A stretch of 64,000 nucleotides of DNA from Streptomyces sp. ICC1. Lineage in GTDB: Bacteria > Actinomycetota > Actinomycetes > Streptomycetales > Streptomycetaceae. Shown in pieces: positions 16,431-26,242 of the stretch (positions are counted from its first letter, which is position 1; each line of letters starts with the position of its first letter). Position numbers and translations under genes: made by a program. The notes beneath the pieces are model-generated. The model made no database searches and was not told the DNA's origin. It saw only the letters and a list, made by a program, of their open reading frames with translations. The stretch is taken from positions 6,909,227 through 6,973,226 of the forward strand of contig NZ_CP030287.1 in assembly GCF_003287935.1 (NCBI RefSeq), written 5' to 3'.

Positions 16431-16868
16431 TCACCCTCCGGCGGGCAGCCCGGTGCGCGGGGCGGTCGCAAGGTGGTCACCCACGCGCTTGACCATGAGG
16501 GTCATCTCGTACGCCACCTGGCCCACATCGGAGTCGGCGTCGGCCAGGACGGCCAGGCAACTGCCGTCGCCGGCCGCCATGACGAAGAGGAACGCCTCGT
16601 CCAGCTCGACCACGGTCTGGCGGACCTTGCCCGAGTCGAAGTGGCGGCCGACGCCCTTGGCCAGGCTGTGGAAGCCGGAGGCCACGGCCGCCAGGTGCTC
16701 GCTGTCCTCCCGGGTGAGGTCCTTGGAGCTGCCGGTGGGCAGGCCGTCGCCGGAGAGGACCACGGCCTTGCGGATGCTGGCGACCCGGTCGACGAGCTCG
16801 TCGAGGAGCCAGTTGAGCGAGCCGGAGCCGCGGCCCCAGGTGTCGTTTCCGGACTGCGGTGCGGTCAT
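16431..16868 (-). CDS. cvnB: Roadblock/LC7 protein CvnB (conservon 1)
   Basis: A 145-residue roadblock/LC7 protein: LNWLLDELVDRVASIRKAVVLSGDGLP, followed by the alternating strand/helix pattern ending TLMVKRVGDHLATAP. In conservons it stimulates the CvnD GTPase. Its ATG overlaps the stop of cvnA (ATGA). Confidence 0.9.
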   Translation of the reverse strand: MTAPQSGNDTWGRGSGSLNWLLDELVDRVASIRKAVVLSGDGLPTGSSKDLTREDSEHLAAVASGFHSLAKGVGRHFDSGKVRQTVVELDEAFLFVMAAGDGSCLAVLADADSDVGQVAYEMTLMVKRVGDHLATAPRTGLPAGG

Positions 16869-19800
16869 CGACCGTCCCCTTCGTTCTCGTATCCGGGGCC
16901 GTCGGCGGCAGGGGTGCCGGCCTCGGACCCGGACTGCGGTGGTGCGTGGTGGTGCGGTGCGTCGAGCTGTGGGTCGTGCCGTGCCTGTTGTGCCTGCTGG
17001 CGGGCGTGCTGGTCTCGGCCCGCGGTCCAGCCGCGCTGGAGTGCGGACATGCGGCGCCGTACGTCGTCCGCGTCGCGGTCCTCCACCGGGTCGGCGGCGG
17101 GCGCCGCGGCCGGGGCGTCCTTGAGCTGGGGCGCGAGGTTCGCCTGGCGGACCCGGCGGGGCAGCCCGGCGGCCGCGGCCGCGGCCCTGCCGGGCGTGGC
17201 CGCCCCCGTTCCGGCGCCCTCCGGGGCGGGATCCGGGACGGCCGAGACCGGGCGGGGCTCCACGCGGCGTCCGTGCTCGGCCACCAGGGTCGGGGTGGGG
17301 CGGCGGCGCGGCAGCGGTACGGCGCCCTGGGTGCGGGGGCCGTCGGAGCGGCCGGCGTCCGGGCGGGCGGGCTCCAGGCGGACCGGGCCCGTGGGCGGAA
17401 GGGACTCGCGGTTGCGCTCGCGGTCGCGATCACGGTCGTGGTCGCGATCACGGTCGCGGTCGTGGTCGCGGAAGGGGTCCCGGCCCGGGTGGCGGTCGGT
17501 GAGGCGGGAGGCGGCGCCGTGGTCGGCGAGGCCGGCCAGGCCGACCGTGCCGCCCGTGCCGTCGATGGGGGGCTCGCCCGTACGGAATCCCGTGCGCTCC
17601 CCCGCCCCGTCCGCGGCCCGGTCGCCCATGCGGTCCGCGATGCGCTCGCCCTTCCAGCCGCCGCCGCGCTCGGTGTGCCGCTCCGCGTGCGGGCGGCTGC
17701 CCGCCGGGCGCAGGCCGAGCAGGCCGCTGCGCGGGATGCCGTTGGGCGGGGTCTCGTCGTCGAGGGTGGCCATGGCGGGCCGGCCGCCCTTGGTGCCGAT
17801 GCCGCTCCCGGTGACCCCGGTGAGGCCCGCGAGGCCGGTGGGGGCCTCGTCCAGGGCCGTGGCGGGGTCGTCCAGCCCCAGCAGGCCGATCGGGGCCTCC
17901 AGCTCGACCGGGCCGCGCAGTTCGGCGCCGACCGGGAGCCGCCGGTCGGCGGACGCGCCCAGGGCCGCCGCCGCGGGGCGGGCGGAGCCGGGGCCCACGG
18001 CCTTGCCGCCGGCCAGCCGGATGCCGGTGCCGTTGGTTTCGGGAGCCTCCGTCAGCAGGGCCACCGGGAGGAAGACCACCGCGGTGGTGCCTCCGTACGG
18101 GCTGGGCTGGAGGCCGACCTTGACGTCGTGGCGCTGCGCGAGGCGGCTGACCACGAACAGGCCGAGCCGGTCGGTGTCGGAGAGCTCGAACTCGGGGGTC
18201 TCGGCCAGCCGGAGGTTGGCGTCGAGCTGGGCTTCCGGGGTCATGCCGAGGCCCCGGTCGTGGATCTCCAGGGTGAAACCGTTGGCCACGCGCTCTCCGA
18301 GGACCTGGACCGCCGTGTGCGGCGGGGAGAACACGGTGGCGTTCTCCAGGAGTTCGGCGATGAGGTGGGTGACGTCGGCGACGGCCGGGCCGGCGATGCC
18401 CAGGCGCGGGAGCCGGCGCACCTCGATGCGCTCGTAGTCCTCGACCTCGGCGACGGCCGCGCGGACGACGTCCATCAGCTGGACGGGCTTGCGCCACTGG
18501 CGGGAGGGGGCCGCGCCGGAGAGGATCACCAGGCCCTCGGCGTGCCGGCGCATGCGGGTGGTCATGTGGTCGAGGCGGAAGAGGTCGGCGAGCTCCTCGG
18601 TGTCCTCGGTGCGCCGCTCCATGGTGTCGAGCAGGGTGAGCTGGCGGTGCAGCAGCACCTGGTTGCGGCGGGCCAGGTTGACGAAGACCTCGGACACGCC
18701 GCGCCGGAGCTCGGCCTGCTTGACGGCGGCCTCGATGGCCGCGCGCTGCAGGGAGTTGAGGGCCTGGCCGACCTGGCCGACCTCGTCCTTCTCGTAGTCC
18801 AGGCGCGGCGCCTCGGTCTCCACGTCCACGTGCTCGCCGGCGGCCAAGCGGCGCATCACGCCGGGGAGGCGGACGCCGGAGACCTCGTGGGCCTCCTTGC
18901 GGAGCCGGGACAGGTCGCGGATCAGCTCGCGGCCGATGCGGACGGACAGGATCAGGGAGACGAGCAGGGCGATGAAGCCGAGGATCCCGGCGACGGCGGC
19001 CTGGACGAGGACGCCCATGGCCACCGGCTCGACGCGCTTTTGGTAGCGGTCGCCGGCCGCGGTGCCCATCACGGCGAGGTCGTCGAGGACCTTCTGCGCG
19101 GCGGCGTCCCACTGGGCGGGGGCGACGTTGCGCGCGGCCTTTCCGGTGCCTCCGGCGATGAACCGTTCCTCCGCCTCGCGCAGGGCCCGGCTCTCGGGGT
19201 TGTTCCAGTACTGCTCGAACTGGTCCCGGTCGGCCGGGGGGAGGATCGCGAGGTTGAACTCGTAGAGCAGCTTGCGGTTGGCGACGAAGTCGGTGACGCG
19301 CCGGATGTCGGCCGGGCTGACGTTGCGGGCGGCGAGGGCCGCCGCGATGACCGCGTCCTCGCGCGAGAGCGTCTCGCGGGCCCGGGTGATGCCGACCAGG
19401 GCGCGGCCCTGCTTGTCCATCTCCACGTTCTCGAGCGCGTGGAGGTTCATCAGGAACTCGTAGCAGGGGTCGACGAGCCGATTGTAGAGCTCGAGGGCCT
19501 GGCCGGTGTCGAGGGAGCCCGAGGAGTCGACGGCGCTGCGCAGCGCGCCGATGCCGTGGAAGGCGTCGAGGATGGAGCGCAGGCGCTGGGCCGTGGCCGG
19601 GCTCAGCTCGTCGACGACCTCGGGGTCCTCGGCGTCGGCGGTGATCTTCGCGATCGCCTCGTCGGTCTCGGCCCGTCGCTTGGCGAGCTCCGCGGTGGCG
19701 GCGGAGGCGCGGGGGTCGCCGATGACCACGAGGGTCTGGCGGCGCTCCTTCTGGACGACGCGGACGACGTCCTCGATGGGGTAGCCGACCTTGTCGATGA

Positions 19801-19939
19801 CGTAGGCGACATCGAGCAGTTGGACGGCCTGACGGCCCGTGAGGACCGTGGCGAAGCCCCAGAGGGCGGTCAGGGAGACGAGCGGCACAAGGAGCAACGC
19901 CACGATCTTCCGGCGGATGGATTTCCCGCGAAAGCGCAT
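16865..19939 (-). CDS. cvnA: Conservon sensor histidine kinase-like protein CvnA with NIT domain (conservon 1)
   Basis: A 1024-residue membrane protein. TM1 (about 12-33) and TM2 (about 305-335) flank an extracytoplasmic helical domain with the features of a nitrate/nitrite-sensing (NIT) domain (KERRQTLVVIGDPRA). HAMP follows, then a kinase core with the N box ELLENATVFSPP and G1 DRGLGM; a clear phospho-acceptor H box is not obvious, as usual for CvnA. The last 350 residues are disordered, with a run of alternating Arg/Asp/His from about 820 to 845 encoded by hexanucleotide-like repeats. It is the first gene of the conservon. Confidence 0.9.
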   Translation of the reverse strand: MRFRGKSIRRKIVALLLVPLVSLTALWGFATVLTGRQAVQLLDVAYVIDKVGYPIEDVVRVVQKERRQTLVVIGDPRASAATAELAKRRAETDEAIAKITADAEDPEVVDELSPATAQRLRSILDAFHGIGALRSAVDSSGSLDTGQALELYNRLVDPCYEFLMNLHALENVEMDKQGRALVGITRARETLSREDAVIAAALAARNVSPADIRRVTDFVANRKLLYEFNLAILPPADRDQFEQYWNNPESRALREAEERFIAGGTGKAARNVAPAQWDAAAQKVLDDLAVMGTAAGDRYQKRVEPVAMGVLVQAAVAGILGFIALLVSLILSVRIGRELIRDLSRLRKEAHEVSGVRLPGVMRRLAAGEHVDVETEAPRLDYEKDEVGQVGQALNSLQRAAIEAAVKQAELRRGVSEVFVNLARRNQVLLHRQLTLLDTMERRTEDTEELADLFRLDHMTTRMRRHAEGLVILSGAAPSRQWRKPVQLMDVVRAAVAEVEDYERIEVRRLPRLGIAGPAVADVTHLIAELLENATVFSPPHTAVQVLGERVANGFTLEIHDRGLGMTPEAQLDANLRLAETPEFELSDTDRLGLFVVSRLAQRHDVKVGLQPSPYGGTTAVVFLPVALLTEAPETNGTGIRLAGGKAVGPGSARPAAAALGASADRRLPVGAELRGPVELEAPIGLLGLDDPATALDEAPTGLAGLTGVTGSGIGTKGGRPAMATLDDETPPNGIPRSGLLGLRPAGSRPHAERHTERGGGWKGERIADRMGDRAADGAGERTGFRTGEPPIDGTGGTVGLAGLADHGAASRLTDRHPGRDPFRDHDRDRDRDHDRDRDRERNRESLPPTGPVRLEPARPDAGRSDGPRTQGAVPLPRRRPTPTLVAEHGRRVEPRPVSAVPDPAPEGAGTGAATPGRAAAAAAGLPRRVRQANLAPQLKDAPAAAPAADPVEDRDADDVRRRMSALQRGWTAGRDQHARQQAQQARHDPQLDAPHHHAPPQSGSEAGTPAADGPGYENEGDGR

Positions 19940-20298
19940 GGCCTCCCCAGCCTCCCCAGCTCAACCCCGCTGTCGGGGGTCGGTGTTCCGTCATTTAAAC
20001 GGCGTGAGCCTACTACTGCCACGGCGAAGGTTCGAAGGCGTGTCCGGACGTTTTCGGCCTGACGCCCGGGCGAAGATCACGAGTTGTCCGATAGCTCCCG
20101 CCGGGAGCAGCCCGATATGTGGCACATGACACCTGGTGCACCGTCAGTTCCCGCATGAGAATGGATGGCTGGAATTATTCGTTCCGCGACATCTCGGGGC
20201 GCTGCGCACGTCCGGGATGCGGGAATCTCCGGACCGTCCCGTACGTCTACCTGTTCGAGGCGGGCATGACCGGCGGCACCGGGGGCAGGCAGGGGACC
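19940..20298. other. Intergenic region between divergent cvnA1 and a small membrane gene
   Basis: About 360 bp without a convincing gene. A relatively A/T-rich patch (GTCATTTAAACGG) about 50 bp upstream of cvnA probably belongs to its promoter, but no clear -35/-10 pair was identified. An in-frame ATG at 20119 could extend the small downstream protein by 60 residues; those residues look unlike a signal or membrane segment and there is no ribosome binding site. Confidence 0.5.
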
Positions 20299-20697
20299 AT
20301 GCGGATGAGGTACGAGGACGGCGGCGCGGGACCGGGAGCGGGAGCGCGGGGGCCGTCACTCTGGGTCGATGGACCGGGGCGGCGGCGGCTGCCGGACCCG
20401 GTGCGGAAGTCTGCCGTGCGCGCGGTGCTGATCGTCGCCGTGACGCTGACGGACGCGACGATCGCGTTCTTCCTGACGATCACCGGCTCCTGGCTGGCCT
20501 TCCCGCTGGTGCTCACCGGGATAGGGGGCACCGTCGTGGCCACCTGGGCCGTGCTCGACGTGTTGATCACCCGGCAGATGTGGAACCAGCGGTACGGGGT
20601 CGTCTCGGAGCCGAGCAGCACCGCCAGGCCCCGCCGGACCGCCACGGCCCGAATACCCCGCGACGGCGGCTCCCTGCCCGCCACGGGCCGGCGGTAG
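20299..20697 (+). CDS. Small two-helix membrane protein of unknown function
   Basis: A 132-residue protein with a Gly-rich N-terminus, two hydrophobic segments (AVRAVLIVAVTLTDATIAFF and SWLAFPLVLTGIGGTVVATW) and a basic Arg/Pro C-terminal tail. I do not recognise a family. The start at MRMRYEDGG has AGGGGA 5 bp upstream. It stands alone, convergent with the SMC-like gene. Confidence 0.7.
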   Translation: MRMRYEDGGAGPGAGARGPSLWVDGPGRRRLPDPVRKSAVRAVLIVAVTLTDATIAFFLTITGSWLAFPLVLTGIGGTVVATWAVLDVLITRQMWNQRYGVVSEPSSTARPRRTATARIPRDGGSLPATGRR

Positions 20698-20740
20698 ACC
20701 GCGGGCCCGTGGGGGTGCGTGGGGAAGCGGCGGCGGCCCC

Positions 20741-23437
20741 TCAGGACATCTGGGTGCTGCGGCGGAACATGCGGGTCGCGGTGATCTCCCCGTGGATCGT
20801 CTCCTCGTCCGGGGACTGCTGGGGCAGGCCCGGGCGCAGGTGCTCCTCGACGCTGATGTACTTCAGCCCCGCCCGCAGGTCGGCGTCGTTGCGCAGCCGG
20901 ATGACCAGGGGGAACTCGGCGAGGGCCGTGGTGTCGAACAGGCCCGTCGTGTAGAGCAGCTGGACGCCGAGCGCGTCCGAGACGGCCCGCTGGAGCTCCA
21001 GCAGGTACGTGGCGTTCGCGCGGCCGATCGGATTGTCGAGGAACAGCGTGCCCGCGTGCCGGTGCTTGTCCCGGCCCCGGTCGTTGCTGCGCAGCGCCGC
21101 CATCGTGCAGTACAGCGCGATCGCCGCGGTGAGCAGCTGGCCGCCGGAGAACACGTCGCCCATCTGGCCGACGGGGACGCGCTCGGCGCGCAGCACCGCG
21201 TCCGGCTTGAGGATCTCCACCGCGATGCCCTTGGGCTCCAGGGCCGCCTGGACCCCGTGCAGCAGTAGCGACATGCCGTCGCGGCGGCCCTCGCCGAAGG
21301 AGGCGGTGCTGTTCTTCTTCACGGCGGCCCGGGTCGCCTCGTCGATGACCTCGCCGAGGCGGTCGGTGAGGGTGGCCTGGTCGGGCTCGTCGAAGCGGAT
21401 GCGCAGGAACTCCTGGCCCGACCACTCCCCCAGGCCCTCGGGCAGCTGGGAGAGCCGCTGGGCGGAGCGCAGGGTGGCCAGGGCCGATTCCACGAGTCCG
21501 CGCAGCCGGTCGACGATGCTGTCGCGGTTGCGCTCGAGCTGCGCCAGCTCGTCGGTGAGGACGCGCAGCCGGGGCGCGAAGGCGACGGCCCAGGCCGCCG
21601 CGTGCTCGGGCAGGGCGGCGGCGGGCAGTTCGCGGATCTGCTGGCGCGCGGGGGTGCGTACCTGCTCGTAGCGGTTGGCGTTGGCGTGCCGGACCAGGAT
21701 GTCGCTCGCCTCGCGTACGGCGGCCTCGGCGGCGGACAGGTCGGCGGCGCAGGCCCGCAGCGCGCGGCGGGCCTCGGTGGCCGACCGGCGGCCCTCTTCC
21801 AGGGTGCCGGCGTGGGGCACCGGCTCCTGCTCGTCCTCCTGGTGGGTGTGGTCGCGCAGGAGGTCCCGGAGCAGGGCCGCGGTCTCGTCGAAGCCGCCGG
21901 CGCCCTCCTCGGCCGTGCGGTGGGCGCGCAGCAGGTCGGCGTGGGCCGCGCGGGCGGACTCCACGGCGGCGGTGTGGGCGCCGAGCCGGGCGGTGGCGGT
22001 GCGGAGCATGGCCTGGGCGGCTTCGACGTCCCCGGGGACCAGCTCCTCGGGGAGTTCGGTGTGCGCCCCGCCCTCGGCGGGGGCGTGCCGTTCGGCCTCG
22101 CCCCGCAGCCGGCCGAGCTGCTCGCTGGCGGTGGAGGCGCGGGTCTCCAGCATCTGCACGAGGGCCTCGGCGCGGGCGGCCGCGGCCTGCCGGGAGGGTC
22201 CGTCGGCGCCGTCGGTGCCTTCGAGGAGCTGGGCGGCGCGGGTGCGGACCTTGTTGGTGAGACGGTCCAGCTCGCCGAGGGCGGCGCTCTCGTCGCTCTC
22301 GGCGCGGGCCTGTTCGGCGCGCAGGTCGGCGCCGACGCCGACCTTCTCGTAGAGCTGCGAGGCGGCCCGGTAGGCCTCGCGGAGGTCGGGGAGCGGGGCC
22401 TTGCGGGCGCCCGCCTCCCCGGCGGGGACCTCGGGCAGCGGCTCGGGGGCGCCGGCGATCTCGGCGCGCTCGGCCCGCAGGGCACGGGCGGTGCGGCGGG
22501 CGTCGTCGGCGGCGCGCTGGGCGGCGCGGCGGTCCTCGTCGGCGGCGCGGGCCCGGTCGAGGCACACCTCGGCGCGGGCCTCGGACTCGGCGGCCTCCTC
22601 GGCGAGTTCGCGCAGCCTGGACTGCCAGCCGGCGCGCTCGCGCAGCCGGTGGGCGAGGCCGGCGAGGACGTCGGCGACGCGGCGGGCGCGCTGGGCGGTG
22701 TCCTGCCGCTCCTCGCGGACGCGGGCGGCGTCGGCGGCGGACTCGTCGGCGTCGGCGCGTACGGAACGGGCCTGCGCGAGCTCGGCCTCGGCCTCCTCGG
22801 CGAAGGCGCGGGCGGCATCGGCCTGCCGGGCGAGCTCGGCGAGGCGGCCGGGCGGGCAGCCGGTGCGCCAGGAGGCGAGCCGGGCGGCGAGCTCGCGGTC
22901 GCCGGAGAGCCGGGCGGCGAGCTCGCGGATCTCGGTGTCCCGGGCGGTGGCGCGGCCGCGCAGGGCCTGTCGCTCCGCGTCGGCGGCGTGCTCGTCGTGC
23001 ATGGCCGGGTTCGGCGGGACGATGAAGATGCCGGACGCCGCGGAACCGGTGTCCCCGGCCGGGGGCACGGGCGCGAGCAGGGCGGCGGCGGTGCCGACGG
23101 CGACGGTGGAGCGGGGCAGCAGGGCGGCGCCGGAGAGCACCTCTCGGGCCCGGGCGTGGGTGTCCGGGTCGGTGATGACGACGCCGTCGACGAGCTCGGG
23201 GCGGGCGGCGAGGACGGCGGCGTGGTCGGCCGGGTCCACGGACTGCGCGAGGTAGCGCCAGCCGGGGGGGGCGGGGATGCCGTGCTCGCCGAGGTACTCG
23301 ACGGTGGCCAGGACGTCGGGGCCGGGCGGCAGCAGGCCGCCGTCGCCGAGGGCGCCGAGGATGCGGGAGTCGTCGGCGGCGGCGGTGCGCAGCTCGAAGA
23401 GCTGGCGTTCGGCCGAGCCGACGGTGTCGGCCAGCAT
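20741..23437 (-). pseudogene. SMC/SbcC-like coiled-coil ATPase lacking its N-terminal head
   Basis: From the first possible ATG 898 residues remain: a hinge-like globular stretch (about 1-130, PGWRYLAQSVDPADHAAV), some 450 residues of Ala/Arg/Glu-rich coiled coil, and a C-terminal ATPase half-head with signature FSGGQLLTAAIALY and Walker B GTLFLDNPIGRA. SMC-like proteins need an N-terminal half with Walker A and the outgoing coiled coil; neither is present. Family-like sequence continues upstream of the ATG for about 15 codons (VADLDRGSDELTR) into the end of the permease gene, in another frame, with no start codon there. I therefore infer a 5' deletion. The exact subfamily (RecN-, SbcC- or Wadjet JetC-like) cannot be fixed. 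Confidence 0.65.
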
Positions 23438-23442
23438 CCGGG

Positions 23443-25020
23443 TCAGTTCATCGGAGCCCCGGTCGAGGTCGGCGACGCTGAGCCCGCGGTGGCGCCCGCG
23501 GGCGGGGCCGGCAGGCCGGCGGTGGCGACCGTGGGGCCGCGGGGGTGGAAGGGGGCGGCGGTCGCGGCGGGGGCGGTCGCGGTCGCGGGCTCTTCCGCGA
23601 AGCGGGCGTACACCTCGGGGCGGCGGGTCTTCAGGCGCTGGGCGAGGACGAGGCCGGCCGCGAAGACGGCGGGGACGAGGGCGACGAGGACGGTGTTGAC
23701 GGTGGTGGAGGCCATGGTGAACAGGCCCACCTTGGAGACGACCAGGCAGATCGCGACGGCCAGCAGCACGGCGGCGGTGACGGGCGCGACCAGGGTCCGC
23801 CAGGGGCCCTCGTCGTGGGGGACGCGGTGGAAGTAGACGGGCACGGCGATGGCGGCGAGCAGCATCAGGGCCATGAGCCCGATCATGCCGGGAGTGTTCA
23901 CCCAGAGCAGGAGCTGCTGGTACGGGTCGGCTCCGGCGAGGGCGAAACCGAGGACGATGACGGCACCGAGGGCGGTCTGGGCGAGGCCGGCGAGGTACGG
24001 GGAGCCGTGGCGCGGGTGGATCCGGCCGAGGGCGGCGGGCAGTACGCCTTCTTCGGCGAGGGCCAGCACGTACCGGTTGATGGCGTTGTGGAAGGCGAGG
24101 AGGGAGGCGATGACGCTGGTGACGATGAAGACGTGCATCAGGTCGGCCGCCCAGGGGCCGACGTAGGTGGTGATGGCGGTGAAGAAGAGGCCGGCGGGGT
24201 CCTCGCCGGCCGCGGTGAGGACCTCCTCGGAGCCGAAGGCCTGGATGACGGTCCAGACGATGAAGGCGTAGAAGAGGCCGAGGAAGGCGACGGCGATGTA
24301 GGTGGCGCGCGGGACGGTCCGGTCGGGGTCGCGGGCCTCGCGGCGGTAGATGACGGTGGACTCGAAGCCGGTGAACGCGGCGAAGGCGAAGGCCAGGACG
24401 GCCGCGGTGCCGGGGACGAGCACGGCGCCCGGGGCGAAGGAGCCGAGGGAGAGCCCGTGGGCGCCGCCCTCGATGAGGACCCCGCCCGCGAGGAGGACGA
24501 GTATCCCGGTCTCGGCGACGAGCAGCACGCCGAGCAGCTTGGCGCCGAAGTCGATGGAGCGGAAGCCGCCGTACCAGATGAGGGCGAGGCCGGCGAGGGA
24601 GACGGGCAGCCAGGGGACGTCGACGCCGGCCAGGGAGTGGGCGGTGTCGGCGGTGGTGGTGCCGAGGAGGCCGTAGACGCCGATCTCCATGCCGTTGTAG
24701 CCCACGAGGGCGAGGAGCGCGGCGCCGATGCCGACGCGCTTGCCGAGGCCGCGGGCGATGTACGCGTAGAAGGCGCCGCCGCTGCGGACGTGGCGGCTCA
24801 TGGTGGTGAAGCCGATGGCGAAGACCGCGAGGGTGAGGCCGGCGAGGAGGTAGCCGGCGGGGGCGCCGACGCCGCCGAGGAGGATCGCGACGGGGGCGAC
24901 GCCGGCCATGACGGTGAGGGGGGCGGCGGCGGAGATGACGAAGAAGGAGATGTCGGCGGTACCGAGCGCGCCGCGGCGCAGCTCGGTTCCGGTTCTCGGC
25001 GGCTCGGGCGTTTCGGGCAT
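23443..25020 (-). CDS. APC-family amino acid permease
   Basis: A 525-residue transporter with about 12-14 membrane helices. The N-terminal signature is present (ISAAAPLTVMAGVAPVAI, then SRHVRSGGAFYAYIARGLG), as are the later AFTGFESTVIYRREARDP and LAFHNAINRYVLALAEEG motifs typical of actinobacterial APC permeases. It should take up an amino acid or amine by cation symport. The last 50 residues are a Pro/Ala/Thr-rich cytoplasmic tail whose 3' coding end overlaps the remnant of the SMC-like gene; whether this tail is native is open. It is divergent from a TetR regulator with an operator between. Confidence 0.88.
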   Translation of the reverse strand: MPETPEPPRTGTELRRGALGTADISFFVISAAAPLTVMAGVAPVAILLGGVGAPAGYLLAGLTLAVFAIGFTTMSRHVRSGGAFYAYIARGLGKRVGIGAALLALVGYNGMEIGVYGLLGTTTADTAHSLAGVDVPWLPVSLAGLALIWYGGFRSIDFGAKLLGVLLVAETGILVLLAGGVLIEGGAHGLSLGSFAPGAVLVPGTAAVLAFAFAAFTGFESTVIYRREARDPDRTVPRATYIAVAFLGLFYAFIVWTVIQAFGSEEVLTAAGEDPAGLFFTAITTYVGPWAADLMHVFIVTSVIASLLAFHNAINRYVLALAEEGVLPAALGRIHPRHGSPYLAGLAQTALGAVIVLGFALAGADPYQQLLLWVNTPGMIGLMALMLLAAIAVPVYFHRVPHDEGPWRTLVAPVTAAVLLAVAICLVVSKVGLFTMASTTVNTVLVALVPAVFAAGLVLAQRLKTRRPEVYARFAEEPATATAPAATAAPFHPRGPTVATAGLPAPPAGATAGSASPTSTGAPMN

Positions 25021-25062
25021 GCGGGAGCACCCTTCTGCGAACGGCGGGCGGCGGGGACGCAA

Positions 25063-25083
25063 AAACCTAAAGGCTTTCGGTTT
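25063..25083. promoter_or_regulatory. TetR-type operator between permease and regulator
   Basis: A 21-bp near-perfect palindrome: outer arms AAACC/GGTTT, inner arms AAAG/CTTT around a central G, with only one mismatched pair. It is the most A/T-rich spot of the intergenic region and lies 43 bp upstream of the permease start and 59 bp upstream of the TetR start, so one bound dimer could repress both. A second related half (AGCCTCCGGTTTT) follows at 25093. Confidence 0.65.
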
Positions 25084-25141
25084 GCGGCAATGTAGCCTCC
25101 GGTTTTGGCGTACGGGAAGACCTGACGGCGGGAGAACACCG

Positions 25142-25756
25142 ATGGCACGGCCACGCACCCCCTTGCTGGACCGGGAGCGGATCGGCGCTGCCGCCCTGCA
25201 ACTGCTGGCGGAGCAGGGCGAGTTCAGCGTGCCGCAGATCGCCCGGGCGCTCGGCGTGCAGACCGGGTCGCTGTATCACCACGTGGACGGCCGGGCCGGG
25301 GTGGTGGAGCTGGTACGGGAGCGGGTGTGCGCCGGAATCGACGGCGGGGCCCTGGCCGGGGAGCCCTGGGACGGGGCGCTGGAGGCCTGGGCGCGGTCCT
25401 ACCGGGCCGCCTTCGCCGCCTACCCGCGGGCCATCCCGCTGCTGATGACCACGCCGGTACGGGCCCCGGCGGTGCTCGCGCAGTACGAGCAGGCGGTGGC
25501 GCTGCTGCTGCGGGCCGGGTTCCGCGTGGAGCGGGTGATGCCGCTGCTGACGGGGCTGGAGAACCTGGTCCTGGGCTCGGCCCTGGACCTCGCGGCGCCG
25601 GAGGCCATGTGGGAGCCGACGCCGCAGACCCCGCTGCTGGCGGAGGCGCTGGCCGCGCAGGGCCCGGGCCGCGCGGAGGCCGCCTTCGAAGTCGGGCTGG
25701 CGGCGTTCCTGGCGTACGCGCGGACCCTGCGGGGCGAGGCGGAACCGACCGGCTGA
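25142..25756 (+). CDS. TetR-family transcriptional regulator
   Basis: A 204-residue protein with an N-terminal HTH (FSVPQIARALGVQTGSLYHHVDGRAGVVELV) in the canonical TetR arrangement and a helical ligand domain containing PRAIPLLMTTPV. Given the divergent arrangement and the palindrome between the genes, it most likely represses the APC permease and itself, responding to the transported amine or amino acid (inference). Confidence 0.9.
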   Translation: MARPRTPLLDRERIGAAALQLLAEQGEFSVPQIARALGVQTGSLYHHVDGRAGVVELVRERVCAGIDGGALAGEPWDGALEAWARSYRAAFAAYPRAIPLLMTTPVRAPAVLAQYEQAVALLLRAGFRVERVMPLLTGLENLVLGSALDLAAPEAMWEPTPQTPLLAEALAAQGPGRAEAAFEVGLAAFLAYARTLRGEAEPTG

Positions 25757-25807
25757 AAGCAGGCCCAGGTCAGCGGCCTGAGCCTGCTTCGTTGCGCAGA
25801 CCCACGC

Positions 25808-26107
25808 CTATGGCTCCAGGTGGCTGAATCCGACCTCGAAGCGTTCGACCGAGACGATCCGCTGGCCTTCCCGCTGTGCTGTTTCCTCGCGGATCCGGGC
25901 GGCACGCTCCTCGCTCTCCAGCATGGTCCGCTCGTCCTCCCACAGGGTCAGCGACGTGGCCTTCCCCGAGGCCCGGTCGACGAGGTAATACACGCCCCGG
26001 AAGCCGGGAACGTCCTGAACCTGCCGGACGATCGCCTCCGAATTCGTGGTCAGGTCTCCCTCCGCAGGCACCGGTGACCCCTGGTAGGTACTCAGCCTCG
26101 CGAACAT
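25808..26107 (-). CDS. Small antibiotic-biosynthesis-monooxygenase-like (ABM fold) protein
   Basis: A 99-residue protein with the ferredoxin-like dimeric barrel pattern: FARLSTYQGSP, VPGFRGVYYLVDRASGKATSLTLWEDERTM and a final RFEVGFSHLEP. Proteins of this shape include heme-degrading and quinone monooxygenases as well as many without known reaction. No partner gene is evident; it lies between the TetR gene and a PP2C phosphatase. Confidence 0.75.
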   Translation of the reverse strand: MFARLSTYQGSPVPAEGDLTTNSEAIVRQVQDVPGFRGVYYLVDRASGKATSLTLWEDERTMLESEERAARIREETAQREGQRIVSVERFEVGFSHLEP

Positions 26108-26242
26108 CTCCCGCAGTCCTTTCCTTCAGGTCCTTCAGGCCCCAGGACCAGCGTGCTCCGGCAGGTCACGCGCCGCATGCCGAGTGGCGTGACAATGGTG
26201 GTGAGGGACGCATCGGCCGTTGCGGAGAGGCGGGACGTCATC

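Noticed and set aside
20119..20298. N-terminal extension of the small membrane protein to ATG 20119
   Set aside because: The extra residues have no recognisable signal or domain and no ribosome binding site, while ATG 20299 has one.
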